A stretch of DNA of 6,674 bases from JBDRLU01 sp043812795 (GTDB lineage Bacteria > Chloroflexota > Dehalococcoidia > Dehalococcoidales > UBA2162): assembly GCA_043812795.1 (NCBI GenBank), contig JBDRLU010000059.1:1-6674 (forward strand), read 5' to 3'. The notes beneath the pieces were generated by a model. That model saw only the letters and a program-made list of their open reading frames with translations. It had not been told where the DNA came from and did not search any database. A program made the translations under genes and the position numbers. Below are positions 1 through 5,009 of this stretch, one piece after another (position 1 is the stretch's first letter; every line of letters begins with the position of its first letter).

Positions 1-231
1 CTGGTCAATAATCCGGCAGTTATTCTGGCTGACGAACCTACCGGCAATCTGGACACCGCCACCAGCACGGAGATTATCGGTATTTTCGATAAGCTTAACC
101 GTGACGGCATCACGCTGGTAATAGTTACCCATGAAATGGAAATCGCCGCACTCACCAAACGGACGATTCGTTTGCGGGACGGCCTGGTTATCAGCGATGG
201 ACCTATTAGCCAGACAGCTAACCAACCCTGA
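1..231 (+). CDS. ABC transporter ATP-binding protein, C-terminal fragment (MacB/LolD-like)
   Basis: This is the last 76 residues of an ATP-binding subunit; the gene begins before the window. Visible from residue 8 are the Walker B strand and following glutamate (VILADEPTGNLDT, including the D-loop), then the switch histidine in IVTHE around residues 41-45. The TGNLDT version of the D-loop is typical of the MacB/LolD/FtsE branch of ABC ATPases, which pair with FtsX/MacB-type permeases for lipoprotein, peptide or drug export. Walker A and the signature motif would lie upstream and cannot be checked. It ends with TGA after a short polar tail. The permease partner is not in the window, so the substrate is unknown. 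The family call is secure; the subfamily is an inference from one motif. Confidence 0.9.
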   Translation: MVNNPAVILADEPTGNLDTATSTEIIGIFDKLNRDGITLVIVTHEMEIAALTKRTIRLRDGLVISDGPISQTANQP

Positions 232-283
232 AGGCATCAAAGATAGAGAGCGGGCGGCGGTGAGTAATACAGACTGAATCCGA

Positions 284-312
284 TTGACTCCCCGCACCAT
301 ATCCAATACTAT
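284..312 (+). promoter_or_regulatory. Candidate sigma70-type promoter for the CvpA gene
   Basis: TTGACT at 284-289 matches the -35 consensus at five of six positions. After a 17-nt spacer, TACTAT at 307-312 matches the -10 consensus at four of six, including the key first T, second A and last T. Transcription would start near 319, giving a leader of about 60 nt before the ATG at 382. It lies in the gap between the ABC gene and the CvpA gene, so the CvpA gene may be transcribed independently. Prediction from sequence only. Confidence 0.5.
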
Positions 313-357
313 AGAGTGGAGGGGCGTGGCTAGCGTGGAGTATATCCCGAATTTATC

Positions 358-374
358 CTCTCCGTATTGGAGGG
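358..374 (+). promoter_or_regulatory. Hairpin covering the CvpA ribosome binding site
   Basis: CTCTCC (358-363) can pair with GGAGGG (369-374) across a 5-nt GTATT loop: six base pairs, one of them G-U. The 3' arm contains the whole GGAGG Shine-Dalgarno (369-373) of the gene starting at 382, with 8 nt between it and the ATG. Folding would reduce ribosome access. It may be incidental, since any pyrimidine-rich run can pair with a Shine-Dalgarno. Confidence 0.4.
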
Positions 375-381
375 TAGGAAC

Positions 382-870
382 ATGAACTGGCTTGATATCT
401 TGATTGTGATAGCACTGGTTATCTCTGTTTTTACCGGGATGAAAACAGGGCTGATAAAAGCAGCCTTCTCCTTGGCCGGGATAATTATTGGCATAATCCT
501 TGCTGGACGTTTCTACACATCTCTGGCGGATAAATTAACCTTTATTCCACAGGAGCTGATAGCTCAAGGTGTAGCCTTCGCCATTATCCTGATTGTGGTA
601 ATGGTCGTCTTCGGCATACTGGCGGGGATATTGACCTGGATTACTTCGGCGGCGATGCTGGGCTGGGTTAATCGCCTCGGCGGCGCCCTGCTGGGACTGC
701 TGATGGGAGCGCTTTCCTGGAGCGTTCTGCTGGCTATCTGGGTAAAATTCTTCGGTGAGGCTCAGGTAGTCAGTCACTCGGCGATGGCGGCTTTCTTGCT
801 TGACCATTTCCCCATAGTACTGGGCTTACTCCCGGGAGAGTTTGACGCGATACGCTCTTTCTTCCAATAG
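382..870 (+). CDS. CvpA family integral membrane protein
   Basis: A 162-residue, very hydrophobic protein with about four membrane helices (roughly residues 4-19, 24-42, 60-86 and 99-121), the usual size and layout of the CvpA family. The N-terminus MNWLDILIVI followed by a glycine-spaced turn (G19, G23) is typical. So is the fourth helix, which opens with W-V-N-R-L-G-G-A-L-L-G, matching the family's conserved D/N-R-x-x-G-G-x-x-G segment. CvpA was named for a role in colicin V production in E. coli; its molecular function is not well defined. I chose the ATG at 382 because GGAGG lies 8 nt upstream. An in-frame TTG at 367 would overlap that site and extend the protein by five residues. The C-terminal 40 residues are only moderately hydrophobic and probably face the cytoplasm or periplasm. 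No partner gene is obvious. Confidence 0.85.
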   Translation: MNWLDILIVIALVISVFTGMKTGLIKAAFSLAGIIIGIILAGRFYTSLADKLTFIPQELIAQGVAFAIILIVVMVVFGILAGILTWITSAAMLGWVNRLGGALLGLLMGALSWSVLLAIWVKFFGEAQVVSHSAMAAFLLDHFPIVLGLLPGEFDAIRSFFQ

Positions 871-902
871 TGGCAGAAACCGACAGTAGCAAAACGAGTG
901 CG

Positions 903-940
903 GCTCCACTAAGACCCACCATGGTGGGTCTTAGTGGAGC
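903..940. terminator. Perfect 38-nt palindrome, probable bidirectional terminator
   Basis: The arm GCTCCACTAAGACCCACC (903-920) is followed by AT and its exact reverse complement (923-940), so the whole 38 nt is self-complementary. It sits between two convergent genes: 32 nt after the CvpA stop and 21 nt past the ferredoxin stop on the other strand. That position suits a shared terminator. The T-tracts are short: ACTTTAAA follows on the plus strand, and CTCGTTTTGC on the minus strand. This is therefore not a textbook intrinsic terminator on either side. A repeat element or protein-binding palindrome is possible. Confidence 0.65.
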
Positions 941-961
941 GACTTTAAATCCGGTTGGACT

Positions 962-1228
962 TTAACTGACTTCTGGGGTCTCACCGGGGTGAAGCTTCTT
1001 CCATTTGTCCAGCAGTTGTTCGTGGCTTTCTTCGTGGGCCGGGTCGGAGATGCAAGCATTTACCGGGCAAACCTCGGCACATTTAGAAGACTCATAATAA
1101 CCAACACACTCAGTACATTTCGCGGGGTCGATGACGTAGACTGATTCCCCTTCGGTGATGGCGTTGTTGCGGCATTCGGCTTCGCAGGCGCCGCAGCTGA
1201 TGCAGTCCTCTGAGATTTTGTAGGCCAT
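962..1228 (-). CDS. YfhL-like 2[4Fe-4S] ferredoxin (Alvin type)
   Basis: An 88-residue soluble electron carrier with two cluster-binding motifs. Cluster I ligands are C9, C12, C15 plus C54 from the second motif; cluster II ligands are C38, C41, C50 plus C19. The second motif has the extended C-x2-C-x8-C-x3-C-P spacing of Allochromatium-type ferredoxins. The segment KCTECVGYYE and the C-terminal DPAHEESHEQLLDKW closely resemble E. coli YfhL as I remember it. The usual proline after the fourth cysteine of motif one is replaced (C19-R20), and C59 is an extra cysteine. The start is set by AAGGAGG at 1239-1245, 10 nt before the ATG. It lies 44 nt downstream of coaD and is the last gene of the minus-strand operon. 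A coaD-ferredoxin pairing is also known to me from pseudomonads. Its redox partner cannot be read from the sequence. Confidence 0.92.
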   Translation of the reverse strand: MAYKISEDCISCGACEAECRNNAITEGESVYVIDPAKCTECVGYYESSKCAEVCPVNACISDPAHEESHEQLLDKWKKLHPGETPEVS

Positions 1229-1272
1229 TACAATCGTTCCTCCTTACTACTTGGTTTATTTTTGTATTACGG

Positions 1273-1764
1273 CTAATCTCTTGCCTTGATACGCATTTTC
1301 TTTCTCAGGGCAATAGCGACTTCTTTAGGTACGAGGTCATTGATATCACCATTCAAGCTGGCGACTTCCTTGAGCAGGCTTGAGCTAAGGAACTGGTATT
1401 TCAAATTCGCCATCAGGCAGACCAGCTCACAATCGGGGGCTAATTTCTTGTTCATCAGTGCCATCTCGAATTCCCGCTCGAAGTCGGCACCGGCTCGGAG
1501 ACCTCTAACGATGACCTGTGCTCCGGCTTTCCGGGCAAAATCAACCGTCAGGCCATAGAAGGGTTGTACCTCGATGTTGGGTATCCCGGCGATGGCCCGT
1601 CGTACCAAATTCATTCGCTCGGTGGTGTTAAAGAGCAGGTTCTTGGCCGGGGTATCATAGACACCGATGATGACTTTCTCGAAAAGCTTGGCGGCCCTGG
1701 TGGCAATATCGAGATGCCCGTTCGTTATCGGGTCGAAGGCACCGGGATAAAGAGCAACAGTCAC
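1273..1764 (-). CDS. coaD: Phosphopantetheine adenylyltransferase
   Basis: CoaD catalyses the penultimate step of coenzyme A synthesis: ATP plus 4'-phosphopantetheine gives dephospho-CoA and pyrophosphate, in the cytoplasm. The protein is 163 residues, the normal family size. Visible are the nucleotidyltransferase motif G8-A-F-D-P-x-T-N-G-H17, the conserved VRGLRAGADFE at about 86-96 and the SSSLLKE segment at about 127-133 (family ISSSxxRE). I chose the GTG at 1764 because AAGGAGG (1772-1778) lies 7 nt upstream and the protein then begins MTVALYPGAFDP as in homologues. A longer reading from an ATG at 1797 would run through that ribosome binding site. The GTG overlaps the rsmD stop by four bases (GTGA, 1761-1764), so translation is probably coupled to rsmD, a gene pair found together in many bacteria. 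Confidence 0.97.
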   Translation of the reverse strand: MTVALYPGAFDPITNGHLDIATRAAKLFEKVIIGVYDTPAKNLLFNTTERMNLVRRAIAGIPNIEVQPFYGLTVDFARKAGAQVIVRGLRAGADFEREFEMALMNKKLAPDCELVCLMANLKYQFLSSSLLKEVASLNGDINDLVPKEVAIALRKKMRIKARD

Positions 1765-2315
1765 GCTTTGCCCTCCTTTCGGTAGATATTGATGCAACTA
1801 TCCCCATGGCGGTGCTCTTTAATAAGATTAAGCGTACCATAGGTCGAAGATAACGCGTGGTGGGGAGAGTGGGTGGCGACTAAAATTGTCTTTGTCCCGA
1901 CTAGCTTCGAAGCAGCCAGCTGCTCAAGGAGATTATCGATAGAGGTATCCGCGTAGGGGGGGTCAATCAATATAATGCTATACTCCTTATCCAGAAAAGA
2001 GAGAGCCTTGGTGACATTAGAGCAATACACATGGGCCTGTTCTGCCAGCCTGGTATTCTCTAAATTCTCTTTGATTATAGCACAACACTTCGGTTCACGC
2101 TCAATGAAATCGACCCAGCCCGCACCGCGGCTGAGAGCCTCGATGCCTAAGGCGCCACTCCCTGAAAATAAATCTAACACTAAATCCCATTCGTCGGTCA
2201 TATTTTCCAAAATAGAGAAAATCGCCCCGCGGACCAAGTCCGTGGCGGGGCGAGTGGGTGTGCCTTTCGGTCCCTTAAGGTGGTGCCCTTTGGCCGTACC
2301 GGTGATAACTCGCAT
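1761..2315 (-). CDS. rsmD: 16S rRNA (guanine(966)-N(2))-methyltransferase
   Basis: RsmD methylates N2 of G966 in 16S rRNA (E. coli numbering) using S-adenosylmethionine during 30S assembly. The 184-residue reading shows the family N-terminus MRVITGTAKGHHLK, the conserved TRPATDLVRGAIFSIL near 21-36, the SAM-binding loop DLFSGSGALGIEALSRGA at 48-65 and the catalytic DPPY at 118-121. The ATG at 2315 is chosen from alignment with family N-termini. It lacks a strong Shine-Dalgarno. An in-frame TTG at 2351 overlaps the stop of the upstream hydrolase gene (TTGA) and would add 12 residues, so the true start is uncertain. Downstream it overlaps coaD by four bases. Family identity is clear from the motifs and the coaD neighbour. 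Confidence 0.93.
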   Translation of the reverse strand: MRVITGTAKGHHLKGPKGTPTRPATDLVRGAIFSILENMTDEWDLVLDLFSGSGALGIEALSRGAGWVDFIEREPKCCAIIKENLENTRLAEQAHVYCSNVTKALSFLDKEYSIILIDPPYADTSIDNLLEQLAASKLVGTKTILVATHSPHHALSSTYGTLNLIKEHRHGDSCINIYRKEGKA

Positions 2316-2347
2316 CGCTAGATGATACCCAGTTCCAGACGTTGTTG

Positions 2348-3079
2348 TCAATTCTTAATCTTGTCAGTTAGCTGTTGTACCTGAGCGCGGGCATCTCCGG
2401 TCAGGGGTAAACCATGACCGAGGCAGAGAATATTAAAATCCAATTCAGCCATCTTCCTGATGGAATTAGTGGCCTGTTTCAAGTCTCCGGTGACTCCCCG
2501 GCGCGGTAGAGATACGACTCCGCTGAATTTACTCAAAGCATCCCCCACTATCAGCAGCCGGTGACGCGGCGAAAACAGGCTGATACTGCCCGGCGTATGT
2601 CCCGGAGTGTGAATTACCTGAAGGCCGCCCGTCGTTTGGAAGACTTCACCGCCACTCAGCGGAACATCGACGTCACTGGTCTTGAGGGAATAGACCGAGC
2701 GCAAGGTGTTGAGCGGAGAAACTAGTGGTGATTTCTGGGTGGCTTGCGTATGAGGTCGCCCATCATTATCGATGAGGTCGGCCCGGTGAGCGGCAACTCT
2801 GGCTTTAGTTAGCTTTTTTAAAGATGCCAGCCCGCCGGCGTGGTCGAAATGCTTGTGGGTGATGAAAATCAGACTGAGTTCTTCGGGAGAGTGGCCGAGG
2901 CTGCGAATGAAATCGATGATCTTATTGGCGTTGGCGCGGAATCCGGTATCGATGAGAGTCAGTTCATCTTCGACAATCAAGACAACATTGACAGCGCGGT
3001 AGGTTAGCTGGTAGATGTTGGGGACAATCTCCAGGATTTTCTCCTGTACCAGGCTCTGCATCCGGAATAAGGCGGACAT
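2348..3079 (-). CDS. Metallo-beta-lactamase-fold hydrolase, substrate unknown
   Basis: A 243-residue MBL-fold protein (glyoxalase II/RNase Z superfamily) of the small single-domain type. All expected metal ligands are visible: the T-H75-x-H77-x-D79-H80 motif, H161 in TPGHTPGS, D180 in VGDAL and H222 in LGHGLPL, so a two-metal hydrolase site is likely intact. No signal peptide or membrane segment is seen, so it is probably cytoplasmic. Such proteins hydrolyse thioesters, lactones or phosphodiesters, and the substrate here cannot be deduced. I chose the ATG at 3079, which lies 23 nt past the purB stop with AAGGAAG at 3090-3096 upstream. A longer in-frame GTG at 3160 would overlap purB by 58 nt, has no ribosome binding site, and adds residues with no family match that I recognise. 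A further ATG at 3061 is possible. It sits between purB and rsmD in the operon. Confidence 0.88.
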   Translation of the reverse strand: MSALFRMQSLVQEKILEIVPNIYQLTYRAVNVVLIVEDELTLIDTGFRANANKIIDFIRSLGHSPEELSLIFITHKHFDHAGGLASLKKLTKARVAAHRADLIDNDGRPHTQATQKSPLVSPLNTLRSVYSLKTSDVDVPLSGGEVFQTTGGLQVIHTPGHTPGSISLFSPRHRLLIVGDALSKFSGVVSLPRRGVTGDLKQATNSIRKMAELDFNILCLGHGLPLTGDARAQVQQLTDKIKN

Positions 3080-3083
3080 GTTT

Positions 3084-3143
3084 TGAAGACTTCCTTGGGG
3101 GGTCAAAGCGTCCGTGGCTTTAAATCGACCCAGGAAGTCTTCA
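3084..3143 (-). repeat. 12-bp inverted repeat spanning the purB end and hydrolase ribosome binding site
   Basis: On the minus strand TGAAGACTTCCT (3143-3132, inside the last codons of purB) is the exact reverse complement of AGGAAGTCTTCA (3095-3084, in the leader of the hydrolase gene). The spacer is 36 nt. The 3' arm contains most of the AAGGAAG proposed as the hydrolase ribosome binding site. In mRNA the stem would mask this site, while a ribosome finishing purB (stop at 3105-3103) would melt the 5' arm. This arrangement suits translational coupling. Confidence 0.55.
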
Positions 3144-4458
3144 GGTACTTTTCCTTCCACTGGCTTTGCGTGAGACCGAGCCGGCGGAAAATCTCGTCAA
3201 CGTGGCGCAAGCAATACTGGTAGTCAAAAAGCCCTTCCAGTGTGGCGGTGGGCAAGGTGGCGGCTACCTCGGGGTCGGCCTTAAGTAACGTGAGAAATTT
3301 CTTGTTCCCACGCCAGGCCTTCATGGCATTACGCTGTACCAGTTCGTAGGCTTTTTGCCGGCTTAAACCTTTATCAATCAGGGCGAGCATGACCCGCTGC
3401 GAGTAGATGAGGCCCTTGGTAAGCTCGAGGTTCCGCTGCATGTGTTGCGGGTAGACTTGTAACCCTTTCATAATATCGGTGAAGAGATTAAGAGTATAGT
3501 CCAGGACAAGGCAGGCATCGGGCAAGATGATGCGTTCGGTTGAAGAATGGCTGATATCGCGCTCATGCCACAGGGCAATGTTTTCCATCGACGTGACAGC
3601 GTAGCCCCTGACCAGACGAGCCAGGCCGCAGATTCTTTCGCAGAGTTCGGGGTTCTTTTTGTGGGGCATGGCGGAAGAGCCGGTCTGGCCCTCTTCGAAG
3701 GGTTCCTCGGCCTCCCGTGTCTCCGTCCGCTGTAGTGCTCTTATTTCAGTGGCGAATTTCTCCAGTGAGCTGGATATTATGGCAAGAGTAGTCACGAACT
3801 GAGCGTGGCGATCGCGCTGTAAGACCTGGTTCGATACCGGGGCGGGGGCAAGCCCTAACCGGGCACAGGCCTTTTCCTCGACTTCCGGGGAAAGCGTATC
3901 ATAAGTGCCCACTGTCCCCGAAATCTTACCGACGGAGATGACTTTCCTGGCCTCATTCAACCGCTGTAGATTGCGCCTCATTTCCTCTAGCCAGAGTGCT
4001 ATCTTTAGCCCGAAGGTAGTCGGTTCGGCATGGACGCCGTGGGTACGGCCAATCATCGGGGTAAATTTATATTTCATGGCCTGTTCGGCCAGTACCAGGA
4101 TGAGCCGCTTGATATCGTCGGTGAGGAGTTCGGTGGCTTCAATCAGTTGCAGGCTCAGGGCAGTATCCATGACGTCGGATGAGGTCAGGCCGAAATGGAT
4201 AAAGCGCGCATCTTCACCGACACTATCGGCCACCGCGCCGAGGAAGGCCGTCATATCATGATGAGTCCTCTTGAGAATCTGCTCCATCAGCTTCAGGTTA
4301 ACCCGGGCCAGCTTTATTTTTGGGATAGCCTTTTTCGGGATAGCACCGAGGTCGGCCCAAGCTTCGCAGACAGCAATCTCGACTTCCAGCCATTTGTTGA
4401 ACTTGTTTTCGTCTGACCAGACCCTTTTCATGTCCGGCCGGGAATATCGCTCAATCAT
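3103..4458 (-). CDS. purB: Adenylosuccinate lyase
   Basis: PurB releases fumarate from SAICAR, giving AICAR, and from adenylosuccinate, giving AMP; it is a cytoplasmic homotetramer of the fumarase/aspartase superfamily. The 451-residue length is near that of the short bacterial form (about 430). Conserved regions are all present: the RTHHDMTAF segment with H67, the TSSD at 92-95, the GRTHG at 137-141 with the likely catalytic H140, and the superfamily signature SSAMPHKKNP at 261-270 in the mobile loop. The ATG at 4458 overlaps the purE stop (ATGA, 4455-4458) and has GGGGAAGG just upstream inside purE, so it is probably translationally coupled. The family N-terminus IERYSRPDMKRVWSDENK supports the start. 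The C-terminal codons form one arm of an inverted repeat with the next gene's leader. Confidence 0.98.
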   Translation of the reverse strand: MIERYSRPDMKRVWSDENKFNKWLEVEIAVCEAWADLGAIPKKAIPKIKLARVNLKLMEQILKRTHHDMTAFLGAVADSVGEDARFIHFGLTSSDVMDTALSLQLIEATELLTDDIKRLILVLAEQAMKYKFTPMIGRTHGVHAEPTTFGLKIALWLEEMRRNLQRLNEARKVISVGKISGTVGTYDTLSPEVEEKACARLGLAPAPVSNQVLQRDRHAQFVTTLAIISSSLEKFATEIRALQRTETREAEEPFEEGQTGSSAMPHKKNPELCERICGLARLVRGYAVTSMENIALWHERDISHSSTERIILPDACLVLDYTLNLFTDIMKGLQVYPQHMQRNLELTKGLIYSQRVMLALIDKGLSRQKAYELVQRNAMKAWRGNKKFLTLLKADPEVAATLPTATLEGLFDYQYCLRHVDEIFRRLGLTQSQWKEKYLKTSWVDLKPRTL

Positions 4459-4919
4459 TTACCTTCCCCCTGTAATTCACTGCGATATTTTTCGTAGGCT
4501 TTTCTAATGGCGGCGTGCTTCAAGCCGAGGATTTCGGCGGCGAGGTAGGCAGCATTTTTCGCGCCGGCCGTTCCGATGGCTACCCCTGCTACCGGTATTC
4601 CGGCGGGCATCTGGACAATGGAATAAAGAGCATCCACTCCTTTTAGTTCACTGCTGGCCAGAGGTACGCCGATAACGGGCAAGGTAGTCCAGCTCGCCAG
4701 CACCCCGGGCAGATGAGCGGCACCGCCGGCAGCGGCAATAATAACTTCGATACCGCGACCGCTTGCCTCGAGACCGTACTGCCGGGCTTTCTCGGGCGTA
4801 CGGTGGGCGGAGATGACGACTAACTCATGGTCAATACCAAGCTCTTTAAGCACATCCAGCGTAGCTTGCACGACCCGGGCATCCGATTTTGAACCCATAA
4901 CGACACCGACCAGTGGCAT
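4455..4919 (-). CDS. purE: 5-(carboxyamino)imidazole ribonucleotide mutase
   Basis: PurE makes 4-carboxy-AIR, in class I by rearranging N5-CAIR produced by PurK. The 154-residue protein is of usual length and shows the nucleotide-binding VVMGSKSD at 6-13, the ISAHRTP at 36-42 and the AAGGAAHLPG at 63-72 with conserved H69. The start ATG follows AGGAG (4925-4929) at 5 nt, rather close but acceptable. It begins 90 nt after purD and overlaps purB by four bases. No purK is present beside it in this window. PurK may be encoded elsewhere, or this could be a class II AIR carboxylase; the class cannot be settled by eye, though the sequence looks like the ordinary bacterial form. Confidence 0.97.
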   Translation of the reverse strand: MPLVGVVMGSKSDARVVQATLDVLKELGIDHELVVISAHRTPEKARQYGLEASGRGIEVIIAAAGGAAHLPGVLASWTTLPVIGVPLASSELKGVDALYSIVQMPAGIPVAGVAIGTAGAKNAAYLAAEILGLKHAAIRKAYEKYRSELQGEGK

Positions 4920-5009
4920 ATTATCTCCTATAAAATCCGAAATCCGAATTTCTAAACCCTAAACAATTGAACTTTTGAGTTTTGTATTTAGTGCTTAGGT
5001 TTATTATTT
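4920..5009 (-). other. AT-rich purD-purE spacer with short tandem motifs
   Basis: The only sizeable gap in the purine part of the operon. On the minus strand it contains TTTAGGGTTTAG followed by AATTCGGATTTCGGATTTTA, with TTCGGAT occurring twice in a row. There is also an upstream stretch rich in AAAC/AAAGTT, and the composition is far more AT-rich than the flanking genes. Apart from the purE ribosome binding site (4925-4929) I see no clear promoter, riboswitch or strong hairpin. It resembles the degenerate AT-rich intergenic repeats seen in some anaerobe genomes, but that is recall, not a comparison. Confidence 0.45.

Noticed and set aside
232..283. Possible terminator after the ABC transporter gene
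   Set aside because: No stable hairpin with a T-tract is visible directly after the stop; read-through into the CvpA gene remains possible.
535..807. Minus-strand open frame inside the CvpA gene
   Set aside because: Antisense to the membrane protein; its Gln/His-rich translation is the expected complement of hydrophobic codons.
1273..1797. coaD read from the ATG at 1797 (174 residues)
   Set aside because: The added residues translate the ribosome binding site, and the GTG at 1764 gives the family-standard N-terminus and the GTGA overlap with rsmD.
2348..3160. Hydrolase read from the GTG at 3160 with a 58-nt overlap of purB
   Set aside because: No Shine-Dalgarno precedes it, and the extra 27 residues are out-of-frame translation of the purB end. 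The ATG at 3079 has a plausible site upstream.
3905..4261. Plus-strand open frame opposite purB
   Set aside because: Low-complexity serine/arginine-rich translation antisense to well-conserved lyase motifs; no ribosome binding site or family resemblance.
4920..5009. Purine riboswitch or PurR operator in front of purE
   Set aside because: The spacer is AT-rich and lacks the paired helices and conserved core of a purine riboswitch, and I see no convincing operator palindrome.
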